Positions 49,952 to 58,951 of a stretch of DNA of 63,197 nucleotides are shown piece by piece. The stretch comes from Gammaproteobacteria bacterium. Lineage in GTDB: Bacteria; Pseudomonadota; Gammaproteobacteria; Steroidobacterales; Woeseiaceae. Location of the stretch: NCBI GenBank assembly GCA_022600955.1, contig JAHZJK010000018.1, forward strand, positions 1-63,197. The letters run 5' to 3'. Every line of letters begins with the position of its first letter. The first letter of the stretch is position 1. A program made the translations under genes and the position numbers. Under the pieces are notes generated by a model. It made no database searches. It was not told where the DNA came from and worked only from the letters and a program-made list of their open reading frames with translations.

Positions 49952-50917
49952 ATGGCTATACCGGAAATACTGCGCGGCAATTTACGCTTACCGTTGATTG
50001 GTGCGCCAATGTTCATTGTCTCAGGCCCCGAGCTTGTCATCGCGCAGTGTAAAGCGGGCGTGGTTGGTTCGTTTCCGGCGTTGAACGCAAGGCCGCAACC
50101 GTTGCTGGGTGAATGGATCACTCAGATCAAGAGCGAACTTCGTGAGCATGCCGAAAGTCATCCGGATGAGCCTGTTGCGCCGTTTGCTGTGAACCAGATC
50201 GTGCACGCCAGTAACACCCGGCTGATGCAGGATATGGAAACCTGCGTGGAGCACGAGGTTCCCATCATCATTACCAGCCTGCGGCCGCCGGGTGACGTGG
50301 TAAAAGCGGTGCATGCCTACGGCGGCATAGTCTTTCATGACGTAATCAGTTTGCGGCATGCACGAAAAGCGATCGAGCAGGGTGTTGATGGAGTAATCGC
50401 TGTTTGCGCCGGTGCGGGCGGACACGCGGGTCCGTTGAGCCCGTTTGCATTGGTCAAGGAAATTCGCAAAGAGTTCGATGGGGCCGTCATTTTGTCCGGC
50501 TGTATCACCAGTGGCAGTGACGTGCTCGCGGCGAAAGCTATGGGTGCAGACCTCGCTTACAGCGGGACGCGCTTCATCGCGACGGATGAGGCGAATGCCG
50601 TGCCGGCCTACAAGGAGATGATTGTCGACAGTGGCGCATCCGATATCGCCTACTCGTCATTGTTTACCGGAATTCATGGCAGCTATCTCAAAGGCAGTAT
50701 CGCAAACGCCGGAATGGACCCGGATAATCTGCCTGACGGTGCCAAGCACGACATGGACTTTGGCAGCGGTGGGAAGTCCGACGCCAAGGCTTGGAAAGAT
50801 ATCTGGGGAGCGGGTCAGGGTGTTGGTGATATCAATGCGGTTCTGCCGGCTCGTGAAGTCGTTCTCAAGATGGAACGTGAGTATGTTGCTACGCTCCATA
50901 GGTTAAACGCCGCCTGA
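49952..50917 (+). CDS. NAD(P)H-dependent flavin oxidoreductase (nitronate monooxygenase family)
   Basis: FMN TIM-barrel protein of 321 residues. Motifs LPLIGAPMFIVSGPELV, the catalytic-His-bearing loop CAGAGGHAGPLSPFALV, SGCITSGSDVLAAKAMGADLAYSGTRFIAT typical of class II nitronate monooxygenases and 2-nitropropane dioxygenases. It oxidises nitronates such as propionate-3-nitronate in the family. Overlaps the crcB start by one base. Confidence 0.92.
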   Translation: MAIPEILRGNLRLPLIGAPMFIVSGPELVIAQCKAGVVGSFPALNARPQPLLGEWITQIKSELREHAESHPDEPVAPFAVNQIVHASNTRLMQDMETCVEHEVPIIITSLRPPGDVVKAVHAYGGIVFHDVISLRHARKAIEQGVDGVIAVCAGAGGHAGPLSPFALVKEIRKEFDGAVILSGCITSGSDVLAAKAMGADLAYSGTRFIATDEANAVPAYKEMIVDSGASDIAYSSLFTGIHGSYLKGSIANAGMDPDNLPDGAKHDMDFGSGGKSDAKAWKDIWGAGQGVGDINAVLPAREVVLKMEREYVATLHRLNAA

Positions 50918-51333
50918 TGCACATCGCGTTGTATTCATATCTGTTCGTTGCTGCCGGCGGTGCACTGGGAGCAATGGCGCGCTTCGCTCTGAACGTATGG
51001 TTGCAACGGGACGTCGAATACCCGTGGGGTACGCTGACCGCAAACCTGCTGGGTTGCCTGGTAATGGGTGTGATTGCTCAGCTGATTGCCAGTACGAGCT
51101 GGTTCAATGCGGCAGGCATCGTGCCGGACCAGTACCGACTGCTGTTCGCTGTCGGTTTCTGCGGCAGCTTCACCACGTTGTCATCGCTCATGCTGGAGCT
51201 GAATACGATGCTGCAGAAGAATGAGATCTTCTATTCGTTTACATATCTTGTCGGTACGCTGGTCGGCGGATTCGCCTGCTTTTACATCGGGGTGGTGTGT
51301 ATTCGAACTCTGCTACAGCTACAAAGCAGCTAG
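50917..51333 (+). CDS. crcB: Fluoride exporter CrcB/Fluc
   Basis: Dual-topology fluoride channel of 138 residues with four helices. Family motifs AAGGALGAMARF, PWGTLTANLLGCLVMG and the fluoride-path GFCGSFTTLSS with the Na+-site Gly-Ser-Thr are present. Single gene (not a heterodimer pair). Its start overlaps the previous stop, so no fluoride riboswitch can precede it. It overlaps the stop of the convergent decarboxylase by 3 to 4 bases. Confidence 0.95.
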   Translation: MHIALYSYLFVAAGGALGAMARFALNVWLQRDVEYPWGTLTANLLGCLVMGVIAQLIASTSWFNAAGIVPDQYRLLFAVGFCGSFTTLSSLMLELNTMLQKNEIFYSFTYLVGTLVGGFACFYIGVVCIRTLLQLQSS

Positions 51334-52676
51334 CCAAGTTCTTCTGCGCAGGTTTCGAGAATTTCAACCAGCCGTGGCATCCACTCTTCGTGTTCGGGTT
51401 TCATTAGAACGGATCGCAGGCAGGTAACCACATCTGTATTCACTTCGATTCCCGGTAAAGCGTCCGCAATCAGGTCAGCGGGTAGTTGAATCAGTGCCAG
51501 GTGCAGTCCCTTCTTTGCAGCAATGTCAAACAGGCTTGCGGCCCGCTCACTACAGGTCTGACTGTCAGCAGCGAGTGCGGCGTACACGACAATGTCGAGT
51601 TCCGGTGCAAATATCGGCTGGAAATGTCGACTTGCGAGCAGCCGTGTGTGAAATCCACGTGCAGCTCGCAATCCTGCGTCCAGACCTGCGGCAAACTCGC
51701 CGCCGCGCACAGGCGGGATGAGTTGATGCGTCGCCCACAATGCGACAGCGGAGGCACCGGCCCTCGAACACTCCAGGCTGATTTCGCCCAGATGCAGCTC
51801 GGCGGAGCTGAAGTACGTATAGGGTGACTCGTGCATATAGATAGTCCCGACTGCGGGATCCCTGAAGAGGATGCAACCGCAGCCGTATGGCTGCAGTCCG
51901 TGCTTGTGTGGATCGATGACGATTGAGTCGACCTCGGTCAAACACGCATAGCTCGCAGCCGTGTCGTCGGCAATCTCGCTCGACAGGCCAAAATAGCCAC
52001 CATAAGCGGCGTCCGCGTGAATCCTGAAGTCATAACTCTCACGCAGCGCAAGAATATCGGCGAGCGGGTCGACCGCGCCGAGGCCCGTATTGCCCATGGT
52101 TACCACGACAGTGCCGACATCGCCCTTTTTAAGCTCGTTTTCGACCAGAGCCACGTCCATACGGCCATCACGAGTCACACCGATTGGTGTGTAGGTAATA
52201 CCGAGGACATCGCTGATACGGCTGTGCGTATAGTGTGCCTGCTCGGAGCCAATGACGCGTTCATCCGGATGCAGTCGGCTCGCAACCCAGAGCGCTTCGA
52301 GATTCGCCATCGTGCCGCCGCTGGTCAGGTGCCCAAGGTGGCCTTGCCAGCCGAACATACTACCTAGCTCAACGACGCATTCCTTTTCCATTGCGGAGCT
52401 GGCGCGGCCACCATCCAGCGCATGATTGTTCGGGTTGACCCACAGAGACAACGCGTAGGCTATACGGGCAACCGGGTGTGGTGGTTTGAGCATTTGCCCC
52501 GCGTACTGAGGGTGATAATACGGATAATTATCCTGCATGCGCTCAGCGACTTTTACGATAACTTCCCCCAGCCGCCTGGCGTCATGTTGCGGCGTAAAAG
52601 CCGGCAACTCTGTATCGCCCTGTTCGAGTGTCTCCAGCGCATCGCGCAGCAAGTTCAGTTCGTTCTTATTGATCAT
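51330..52676 (-). CDS. PLP-dependent decarboxylase (group II)
   Basis: Fold-type I pyridoxal-phosphate enzyme of 448 residues of the glutamate/tyrosine/aspartate decarboxylase family. Seen: HPQYAGQMLKPPHPVARIAY, GHLTSGGTMANLEALWVA (phosphate site), the PLP-facing Asp in RIHADAAYGGYF, and the Schiff-base Lys in VIDPHKHGLQPYGCG. The substrate (aromatic L-amino acid, aspartate or glutamate) cannot be decided by eye; it resembles the short archaeal MfnA/TDC-like group. Single gene divergent from a fatty acid hydroxylase. Confidence 0.92.
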   Translation of the reverse strand: MINKNELNLLRDALETLEQGDTELPAFTPQHDARRLGEVIVKVAERMQDNYPYYHPQYAGQMLKPPHPVARIAYALSLWVNPNNHALDGGRASSAMEKECVVELGSMFGWQGHLGHLTSGGTMANLEALWVASRLHPDERVIGSEQAHYTHSRISDVLGITYTPIGVTRDGRMDVALVENELKKGDVGTVVVTMGNTGLGAVDPLADILALRESYDFRIHADAAYGGYFGLSSEIADDTAASYACLTEVDSIVIDPHKHGLQPYGCGCILFRDPAVGTIYMHESPYTYFSSAELHLGEISLECSRAGASAVALWATHQLIPPVRGGEFAAGLDAGLRAARGFHTRLLASRHFQPIFAPELDIVVYAALAADSQTCSERAASLFDIAAKKGLHLALIQLPADLIADALPGIEVNTDVVTCLRSVLMKPEHEEWMPRLVEILETCAEELG

Positions 52677-52701
52677 CTGCAGTTCAGGTTAACATAGGGG
52701 A

Positions 52702-53937
52702 ATGGATCTAATTGCACTCGCCGTTCCTTTCTTCTTACTTGCGTTGATCATCGAGATGATCATCAATTGGCAGAAGGGCACCGGACTGTATCGCAGCAAC
52801 GATGCAATAAACAGTTTAAGCGCCGGCGTCCTGAGTACGACGTTTGGTTATTTCACAAAATTCGTATCGATCGTGATCTGGGGGTTTGCACTGCAGAACT
52901 TCGCATTGTTTGATATGCAGTTGGATTGGTTCGATGCATCGCCGGGCGGCATTGCGCTGTGGATCGCTGCGGCGCTGGGTTGGGATTTCTGCTACTACTG
53001 GAACCACCGGCTTGGTCACGAGGTGTCTGTTCTCTGGGCGGCACATGCGGTGCATCACCAGAGCGAAGACTACAACTTGTCGACGGCGTTGCGGCAAACC
53101 AGCAGCAGTTTTCTGTTTAGCTGGATTTTCTATTTGCCACTTTTCTTGCTGGGTTTCCCGCTGGAAATACTGATAACCGTCAATGCAGCCAATTTGATCT
53201 ACCAGTTCTGGGTGCATACACAGCTGGTCGGTAAGCTGGGCGTTCTGGACCGAGTGCTGGTGACGCCATCTAATCACCGAGTGCATCATGCGCAGAATCA
53301 GGCATATATTGACAAGAACTATGGCGGGATCTTTGTACTCTGGGATCGTCTGTTTGGAACGTTTCAGGAAGAACTTGACGATGATCCCGTAATTTTTGGC
53401 GTGCGCAAACCGCTCGCCAGCTGGAATCCTTTCTGGGCGAACCTTCAGGTTTACGACTATCTGCTTTTCGATGCACGCAACACCGGGCGCTGGCGAGATA
53501 AACTCGGCATCTGGTTTCGCCGCACCGGATGGCGACCGGAGGACGTCGCGAAGGAGTACCCGAAATTGCCTGCAGATCTTGCCCGATTTGAGAAGTACGA
53601 TCCGGCCGTCGCGCCAGGTCGGCGCAGGTATGTGCTCTCGCAGTTCATGGTCGTTGTAGTTTTGGCACTTTTTATTGCACAGGTGTTTGCGGAGCGGGGT
53701 GTTAGCGCTGTACTGGCACCCTGTGTCCTGCTGTGGGCTCAGCTGTATACACTGAGTTTGCTGAATGACTCTAAGCGTTACGCGAATCGATTCGAGGCAC
53801 TGCGTTTGCTATTGATCGTGCCTGTCGGAGCATTTGCAATGCAGAATCAGGGCGTAGTTCCTGAGCTGGGTACCGCGGCGTGGGCCGGGGTTTTGATCTA
53901 TGTTTTGGTATCGATGCTATGGCTAAGAAAAGTCTGA
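52702..53937 (+). CDS. Sterol desaturase / fatty acid hydroxylase family membrane protein
   Basis: A 411-residue diiron membrane enzyme. The three His boxes are WNHRLGHE, HAVHHQSEDYN and SNHRVHHAQN, and the order plus NYGGIFVLWDRLFGTF match the alkylglycerol-monooxygenase/DUF-type branch. Several membrane helices lie at the N-terminus and a cluster of three follows the last His box (about 320-405), an extension typical of this branch. It hydroxylates or desaturates a lipid, substrate unknown. The Rid gene starts inside its 3' end. Confidence 0.92.
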   Translation: MDLIALAVPFFLLALIIEMIINWQKGTGLYRSNDAINSLSAGVLSTTFGYFTKFVSIVIWGFALQNFALFDMQLDWFDASPGGIALWIAAALGWDFCYYWNHRLGHEVSVLWAAHAVHHQSEDYNLSTALRQTSSSFLFSWIFYLPLFLLGFPLEILITVNAANLIYQFWVHTQLVGKLGVLDRVLVTPSNHRVHHAQNQAYIDKNYGGIFVLWDRLFGTFQEELDDDPVIFGVRKPLASWNPFWANLQVYDYLLFDARNTGRWRDKLGIWFRRTGWRPEDVAKEYPKLPADLARFEKYDPAVAPGRRRYVLSQFMVVVVLALFIAQVFAERGVSAVLAPCVLLWAQLYTLSLLNDSKRYANRFEALRLLLIVPVGAFAMQNQGVVPELGTAAWAGVLIYVLVSMLWLRKV

Positions 53938-54320
53938 CGTTTAGTGGCGCTCCCTGGGAGTCAAAAGTTGGTTACTGTCGTGCGGTGCGTGTTGGAGCAC
54001 ACATCGCCGTGTCTGGCAGCGCGCCAGTCGACAACGATGGTGAACTTGTTGGTGCGGATGATGCATATGCTCAGGCAGCACGCTGCATTGAGATCATCGA
54101 TGCGGCATTGCAGGATGCCGGTGCGAGTCTCAAGGACGTCGTACGTACCCGAATGTTTGTCACCGATATTTCGCGTTGGGCTGAGTTTGGCAGGGCGCAT
54201 CACGACGCATTTGGCGCTATTTCGCCTGCCACGTCGATGCTGGAGGTGTCAGGGTTAATCGGCAGCGGCATGTTGATCGAGATAGAAGCTGACGCGATCG
54301 TCGCTGATAGTCATACCTAG
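53919..54320 (+). CDS. Rid family protein (YjgF/UK114-like)
   Basis: A 133-residue protein of the RidA superfamily (imine/enamine deaminase in family members). Seen: AVRVGAHIAVSGSAPVDNDGELVG, and the conserved VVRTRMFVTDISRWAEFGRAHHDAF, with Arg of the active site in RTRMFV. Start chosen at ATG 53919 because it matches the family N-terminus; it overlaps the upstream gene by 19 bases. The next gene starts directly after its stop. Confidence 0.92.
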   Translation: MAKKSLTFSGAPWESKVGYCRAVRVGAHIAVSGSAPVDNDGELVGADDAYAQAARCIEIIDAALQDAGASLKDVVRTRMFVTDISRWAEFGRAHHDAFGAISPATSMLEVSGLIGSGMLIEIEADAIVADSHT

Positions 54321-55538
54321 GTGGGGCGCCGGGTTCGCATCTCTGCGGCCGAAGCGCGCCGTATAGCACTTGCCGCGCAGGGGTTTGACCGCGAACGGCC
54401 GGACAATCCATCCGACGTAAGACACTTTCGACGGACCATGGCGAAAATCGGTGTTTTGCAGCTCGATTTTGTCAACGTCCTTTTGCCTGCGCATTTCCTG
54501 ATGATCTGGTCGCGACTGGGCGCGTACGACCGGCAGCGCTTCGAGCGCTTCTTGTACAGCTCGGGCGAATACACGGAGCAATGGGCACATGAGGCGTCTG
54601 TTGTGCCAGTCAGCGACTGGCCGCTGCTTGCTCACCGCAGAGAAGCATTCAGGCAGTGGAAGGGCAGTCCGCTTCTGAAAATGAAGAACCGCAAATCCTA
54701 CCTTGAGGGGATACTGGAGCGGGTCACTAATGAGGGTGCAGTTACAGCAAACGATCTGCCTGCTGTAGCAGGGCCAAAACGCAAGCCGGGCGACTGGCAC
54801 CGTTCAATACCCCGATCGGCACTTGAGTACCATTTTGGCAATGGGCAGTTAGCGGTTGAGCGCAGACTAAGAAACTTTCAACGCGTCTACGACCTGCCGG
54901 AGCGGCTCATACCCGACGAACATCGGCAACTTGGTGTTAGCAAAGATGCTGCGCAGCGAGCCTTGATAGGCAATGCAATGCGTTGCCTTGGAATCGCCAG
55001 TTGCAATGACCTTGCCGATTACTACCGCATGAGCACACGCGACGCGGCCCCCAGGATTCTGGAGCTGATTGAAGAGGGCGCCATTCAGGAAGTGAGTGTT
55101 GAAGGCTGGGAGTCGGCTGCATACCTTGACGCCAGCGCCTGTTGTCCGCGGTCGCTAAGCGTAGCGTCGCTCTTGTCACCGTTTGACCCGGTCGTCTGGT
55201 TTCGACCTCGGGCCGCAAGGCTGTTTGGCTTTGAATACCGTATCGAGATTTATGTGCCAGCGGCAAAACGACGCTGGGGATACTATGTCTTGCCGTTCCT
55301 TGAGGATGACCGCATCACTGCCCGGGTCGACCTGAAAGCGGATCGCAAGGCGGGTGTACTGAATGTGCAACAAGCGCACCTTGAGAAGGGTGCAAACAAT
55401 GGGCGAACCAGTAAGGCGTTGGCGCGAGAGCTGTCTTCTCTGGCCAGTTGGCTGGGCCTTGATGCGGTCGTCGTCAAAAAAGCCAGCGCCTTCGAAAAGA
55501 CGCTGGCTGGCAGGCTGGCAGCTGGCGCTCCGCTATAG
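54321..55538 (+). CDS. YcaQ/AlkX-family DNA glycosylase-like winged-helix protein
   Basis: A 405-residue protein starting at GTG 54321, immediately after the Rid gene. It matches the winged-helix protein family that includes E. coli YcaQ and the AZL glycosylases, which remove interstrand crosslinks or bulky adducts. ISAAEARRIALAAQGF opens the protein; QLDFVNVL carries the conserved catalytic Gln/Asp pattern; WAHEASVVP and LSPFDPVVWFRPRAARLFGFEYRIEIY are family landmarks. Cytoplasmic DNA repair role inferred. Confidence 0.92.
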   Translation: MGRRVRISAAEARRIALAAQGFDRERPDNPSDVRHFRRTMAKIGVLQLDFVNVLLPAHFLMIWSRLGAYDRQRFERFLYSSGEYTEQWAHEASVVPVSDWPLLAHRREAFRQWKGSPLLKMKNRKSYLEGILERVTNEGAVTANDLPAVAGPKRKPGDWHRSIPRSALEYHFGNGQLAVERRLRNFQRVYDLPERLIPDEHRQLGVSKDAAQRALIGNAMRCLGIASCNDLADYYRMSTRDAAPRILELIEEGAIQEVSVEGWESAAYLDASACCPRSLSVASLLSPFDPVVWFRPRAARLFGFEYRIEIYVPAAKRRWGYYVLPFLEDDRITARVDLKADRKAGVLNVQQAHLEKGANNGRTSKALARELSSLASWLGLDAVVVKKASAFEKTLAGRLAAGAPL

Positions 55539-56018
55539 AGTGCCAGCATCCACCTCTTGATCGTGTTTCTTGCCGTTCTTACCTTTGCGTTTTCGCTTGC
55601 TCTTGCGGTCCTGCATTTTTTCGCGCGCGGCTGTTCGCTCTTCCTCACTCATAGCGTCCCAGCGAGCTTTGCGTTCTTCCTGGCGGGCTGCACGTTGTTC
55701 TTTGGCCGCTGCACGTTCCTCATCAGACATTGAGTTCCAGCGCTCACGGTTGGCTTCCTTGTCGCGTCTCTGGCCGCCATTTCCGGTCGCAGCCCGCCGC
55801 TTGTCCCGGATTGCCTGGCGTTCATCGTCGGACATGTTTTGCATTTCGCTGCGCCATTTTTCTCGCATCGCGGTACGCTCGTCATCGGACATACTTTGCA
55901 TGTAGGCTTTGCGTTCCTCGGGACTCAGGTCCATGATCTCCGTGACTGACTGTGCAGAAGCGTGTCCGACCAAAACAAACACGCCGGCAATTATGCTAAG
56001 ACTAGTTACTACTCGCAT
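55533..56018 (-). CDS. Exported protein of charged helical repeats
   Basis: A 161-residue protein. The start ATG 56018 has GGAGAG seven bases upstream and opens a signal peptide (VVTSLSIIAGVFVLVGHASA). The mature part is five loose repeats with the core MSDDERxAxREKxR (LSPEERKAYMQS, MSDDERTAMREKWR, MSDDERQAIRDKRR, MSDEERAAAKEQRA, MSEEERTAAREKMQ), then a lysine-rich tail. It resembles DUF3106-like or Spy-like periplasmic helical proteins; function unknown. It overlaps the end of the convergent YcaQ gene by 6 bases. Confidence 0.8.
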   Translation of the reverse strand: MRVVTSLSIIAGVFVLVGHASAQSVTEIMDLSPEERKAYMQSMSDDERTAMREKWRSEMQNMSDDERQAIRDKRRAATGNGGQRRDKEANRERWNSMSDEERAAAKEQRAARQEERKARWDAMSEEERTAAREKMQDRKSKRKRKGKNGKKHDQEVDAGTL

Positions 56019-56081
56019 GAGTACTCTCTCCATTGATCTGGCTATATTATAACAACGACCTTCGTGCTATCCGGTTGACAT

Positions 56082-56660
56082 ATGACAAATAAGATAAAGA
56101 GCGTGTTTGTGACTCTGAGCACCTTGCTGCTGGTCTCATGTGCTGCCCAGTTGCCGTTGCTGGAGGGTAAGAGCGGTGCGGTGCCGGACGGTGTTGATCT
56201 GGCTGGCTCCTTCCGCTTGCGTGTTGATCCCGATACGAGGCGCCTGCTGCCGCAGGAAGAAGGGGTTCTCGTCGGGGCAGAGCAAAGCCGGCGCAACAGG
56301 CTGCAGAACAGTCGCATCAAGCGCAACGATAAACGCATGTCCGCGCAGGTGTTTATCGAAAACGGTGAGAACATCAAGCTGACACAAACAGACTACGGTT
56401 TGTTCATCAGCTACGATCGCTCGATCGTGGAGGAGTTCAGGTTCGGTGAGAACAGGTTGGTAGCCATAGGCCCGATTGAGGCGCAGCGTGTGTCAGGCTG
56501 GGAAGGCTCAACATTTGTAGCAGAAACGATGGACAAAGCCGGAAATGTGCTTCGCGAAACCTGGAGTTTACGGGGTGCGGATGAGCTGGTGCGTAATATT
56601 CGACTGACGGAACGCGACAAGGAAGTGTTTTCACAGCAGCAAATCTTCGATCGAAAATAG
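56082..56660 (+). CDS. Uncharacterised lipoprotein
   Basis: A 192-residue lipoprotein, signal peptide ending in lipobox LLVSC (SVFVTLSTLLLVSCAAQ). The mature part is beta-rich (LAGSFRLRVDPDTRRLL, MSAQVFIENGENIKLTQTDYGLFISYDRSIVEEFRFG, WSLRGADELVRNIRLTERD). No domain recognised. Divergent from the repeat protein at 55533-56018, sharing a 63-base AT-rich intergenic region. Confidence 0.8.
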   Translation: MTNKIKSVFVTLSTLLLVSCAAQLPLLEGKSGAVPDGVDLAGSFRLRVDPDTRRLLPQEEGVLVGAEQSRRNRLQNSRIKRNDKRMSAQVFIENGENIKLTQTDYGLFISYDRSIVEEFRFGENRLVAIGPIEAQRVSGWEGSTFVAETMDKAGNVLRETWSLRGADELVRNIRLTERDKEVFSQQQIFDRK

Positions 56661-56729
56661 GGCGACGACTCTGCAGTTAGCCCGGCGGGAAGGAAAGGCC
56701 TTCGTTCGAGCCGCCGCCCTGGGTACACG

Positions 56730-57338
56730 TCAGCCGCTGTTATCCTCTTCGTCCAACGTGAACGTAAACTGGTTCTGGATATTGCGGCTTACTTGCGGTT
56801 CGCCGTCGACTACCCGAGGTTTGAACTTGAAACGCTGCGCGGCCTTGATCGCGTTACGCTCGAAAACCGTATGTGAAGACTCGACTACCTCGACATTGCC
56901 AACCAGGCCATTGGCCAATACGTCAAATTGCACGATGACCCAACCTTCCAGTTCACGTGTCGTTGCGGCCGGCGGGTAGGTGGGTGCGACTCGAATCAAC
57001 GCGACCAGCGGCCCGTCCGTGTACTGCTGCAGCGTTGGGCGGTAGCTGTTGTCAGGCACTGTCTGAGGGGGAATATTTACACCAACTCCCGATCCATGAC
57101 CCTCAGGAGCAAGCCTGGTTGGTGGAACGGGTGATTTTGTAAGTAGCTCTGGGTCGATCTGTTCAGGTGGTTGGGGTGGCGGAAGAGGCTCAGGAATCTT
57201 CATTTTGCCGAGTGTCAGTCGTGGTCTTGGCTCCGTCTCAACCGCAGGTTGCATGCTGATCAATGCCTGCATGACAAAGAGGAGGCCCATTGTGACCAGT
57301 GTGCCCGTGAGGATGGCGGATGCGTAGCGTGTAAACAT
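56730..57338 (-). CDS. Energy transducer TonB
   Basis: A 202-residue TonB-family protein: N-terminal anchor helix (ILTGTLVTMGLLFVMQALI), a proline-rich spacer (PEPLPPPQPPEQIDPELL), and the C-terminal domain (RVAPTYPPAATTRELEGWVIVQFDVLANGLVGNVEVVES, then AIKAAQRFKFKPRVVDGEPQV). It links proton-motive force to outer-membrane transport. No exbB/exbD nearby, so it uses a remote motor. It is divergent from a PadR regulator, and operator-like repeats lie between them. Confidence 0.93.
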   Translation of the reverse strand: MFTRYASAILTGTLVTMGLLFVMQALISMQPAVETEPRPRLTLGKMKIPEPLPPPQPPEQIDPELLTKSPVPPTRLAPEGHGSGVGVNIPPQTVPDNSYRPTLQQYTDGPLVALIRVAPTYPPAATTRELEGWVIVQFDVLANGLVGNVEVVESSHTVFERNAIKAAQRFKFKPRVVDGEPQVSRNIQNQFTFTLDEEDNSG

Positions 57339-57383
57339 CAGTGTTCTCCAAAAACCCGCGCTGGCAGAATGCCTTGAACTACG

Positions 57384-57444
57384 AGGTATAATACATACCT
57401 AGAACTACAAAGTAACTATTGATATACCTTTTAGTTCGAGGTAT
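57384..57444. promoter_or_regulatory. Paired inverted repeats, probable PadR operators
   Basis: AGGTAT and ATACCT form two inverted pairs: 57384-57389 with 57395-57400 (5-base spacer) and 57424-57429 with 57439-57444 (9-base spacer). Two half-sites extend to TAGTTC-N-AGGTAT. A perfect TATAAT (57387-57392) is embedded in the first pair. The sites lie between the divergent tonB and padR genes, so both could be controlled. Confidence 0.65.
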
Positions 57445-57475
57445 GATGGCACGCTTAGGTAAGGCAGGTGATTTG

Positions 57476-57814
57476 ATGGCTCAAAGTAATCCTCCATTCA
57501 TGAGCGGCGTACCAGAGCTATTGTTGCTGCGACTGCTGAATGACCAGGAAATGTATGGCTATGAGTTGGTTCGGTCGATAAAACAGGCGACCGACGAGGC
57601 CATTACGTTAGGGGAAGGTGTTATCTACCCTGTTTTGCACGGCCTTGAACGAAACGGTTCACTGAAGGCCAAGCGCAAGGCGGTCGGTGGCAGAACACGT
57701 GTTTACTATTCGCTCACCCGAAAAGGGCGCGACCGCCTGGAAAAGTTGCGGTCTGACTGGCATCGAATTCAATCCGGAATCACCTCCGCACTTGGGGCGC
57801 CGGCCAATGCGTGA
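57476..57814 (+). CDS. PadR family transcriptional regulator
   Basis: A 112-residue winged-helix repressor. Start chosen at ATG 57476 with AGG seven bases upstream, since the family normally begins near FMSGVPELLLLRLL; earlier starts overlap the operators. PadR landmarks: NDQEMYGYELVRSIKQAT, GEGVIYPVLHGLERNG, and RTRVYYSLTRKGRDRLEKL. It probably represses its own operon. The next gene overlaps its end by 8 bases, as is usual for PadR and permease-prefix-domain pairs. Confidence 0.9.
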   Translation: MAQSNPPFMSGVPELLLLRLLNDQEMYGYELVRSIKQATDEAITLGEGVIYPVLHGLERNGSLKAKRKAVGGRTRVYYSLTRKGRDRLEKLRSDWHRIQSGITSALGAPANA

Positions 57815-58232
57815 CCTGGACTTCAATGCACTTGCGAGTGAGCTCATTGGCAATGGCATATCGCCACGGCATGCACATCGGACAGTCAATGAGCTGCGCG
57901 ATCACTATGACGATCTTGTGGATGCGGCAGTTGATGCTGGTGCGAACAGTAAGCGCGCCAGGCGCCATGCTGCGCAGCAACTGGGAAGTATGGATGACTT
58001 CGTAGCGGCAATGGCGTCGCAACGAGAGCTCAAAACCTGGGCATTCCGCTATCCCAGACTGGCCGTAGTCGTTTATCCACTGGCGTGTGTCGCGGTATTG
58101 CCAGCATTCCCGGTTTTCGCCGGAATGGCGCATCGTGACTTGCTGACACGCTGGGGTACCGCATTGCTGGCAGCCGGACTGATTACAGCGACGATGATGC
58201 TGGTTCTGCAGCTGACAATACTGCTCAGCTAG
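57807..58232 (+). CDS. Permease prefix domain-like membrane protein (PadR partner)
   Basis: A 141-residue protein. Residues 1-75 form the helical prefix domain often found with PadR regulators (FNALASELIGNGISPRHAHRTVNELRDHYDDLVDAA, then QLGSMDDFVAAM). Two membrane helices follow (about 82-104, 116-138). It overlaps padR, so the two are co-translated. Ends over the stop of the convergent DUF3108 gene. Function unknown, possibly a membrane-linked sensor or a truncated transporter part. Confidence 0.8.
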   Translation: MRDLDFNALASELIGNGISPRHAHRTVNELRDHYDDLVDAAVDAGANSKRARRHAAQQLGSMDDFVAAMASQRELKTWAFRYPRLAVVVYPLACVAVLPAFPVFAGMAHRDLLTRWGTALLAAGLITATMMLVLQLTILLS

Positions 58233-58951
58233 GTTGATGCCTCACTTGTCGGTGTGTACTCGACAAGGGTAGCCCTGAATTTCAGCTTGCCTTTCCGATG
58301 CTGCTCAATAATGACGGGCAGGTAGCCAAGTTCTTCTACGCACCACAAGGTCGTGATTCGCGACGAACCCTGCTTCTGGTGTCGGACACCGATCGCGTCG
58401 AACTTGCCTGCCTTAGTCTTGACTCGTTTCCTGCCCGCATCCGACACGTCGGCTATGCGCATCTTGTCGACGTCAAAGAGCGTGTATCGCTCATCACGCA
58501 TACCGCTCAACAGATCGGACATCAACTCGTACTGGATTGAAACGTTGTCGTGGGCCAGTCCGTCAAGCTGCAAGGTCACGTCTTCAGTACCGACGGTGCC
58601 CGTTACTTTATTGCTGGACCAATCGAAACTCAGATCGACATCCGGGTCATCGCGGATCGTATCGACTGCCGTGAAGCGAACTGGCTTAACGCCGTCAGCT
58701 GCGGCTGCAAATTCCGAGGTAACGTCCATGCGGCCGCGCGTCAGTAGTTTTGACATGCCCGTGGGTTTGATTACGTGATGGGCGACATAGCCATTTTCGG
58801 TCCGACGCAACTCTGTGTTCAGTCGCCCAGAAACCACTGAGATTCGCACCTTGTACTCGGCACGATGTGGCACCAGCGATTCGTCCGCGCTGGCGTTCCC
58901 AAGCAGTAGTAATCCAGCGATTGCAGCCGCAACCATCAGCTTTGACATCAA
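58229..58951 (-). CDS. DUF3108 domain secreted protein
   Basis: A 240-residue exported protein (signal peptide with VAAAIAGLLLLGNASA). Body matches DUF3108: YKVRISVVSGRLNTELRR, FDWSSNKVTGTVGTEDVTLQLDG, VSIQYELMSDLL, FDAIGVRHQKQGSSRITTLWCVEELGYLPVIIEQHRKGKL. Members are outer-envelope associated with unknown function and resemble the LolA/LppX lipid-carrier fold. The frame's start overlaps the stop of the upstream acyltransferase by 4 bases, so the two are coupled and lipid-related work is likely. Confidence 0.88.
   Translation of the reverse strand: MMSKLMVAAAIAGLLLLGNASADESLVPHRAEYKVRISVVSGRLNTELRRTENGYVAHHVIKPTGMSKLLTRGRMDVTSEFAAAADGVKPVRFTAVDTIRDDPDVDLSFDWSSNKVTGTVGTEDVTLQLDGLAHDNVSIQYELMSDLLSGMRDERYTLFDVDKMRIADVSDAGRKRVKTKAGKFDAIGVRHQKQGSSRITTLWCVEELGYLPVIIEQHRKGKLKFRATLVEYTPTSEAST

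Noticed and set aside
50850..50930. Fluoride riboswitch ahead of crcB
   Set aside because: crcB begins at the last base of the preceding gene, so there is no leader in which a riboswitch could fold.
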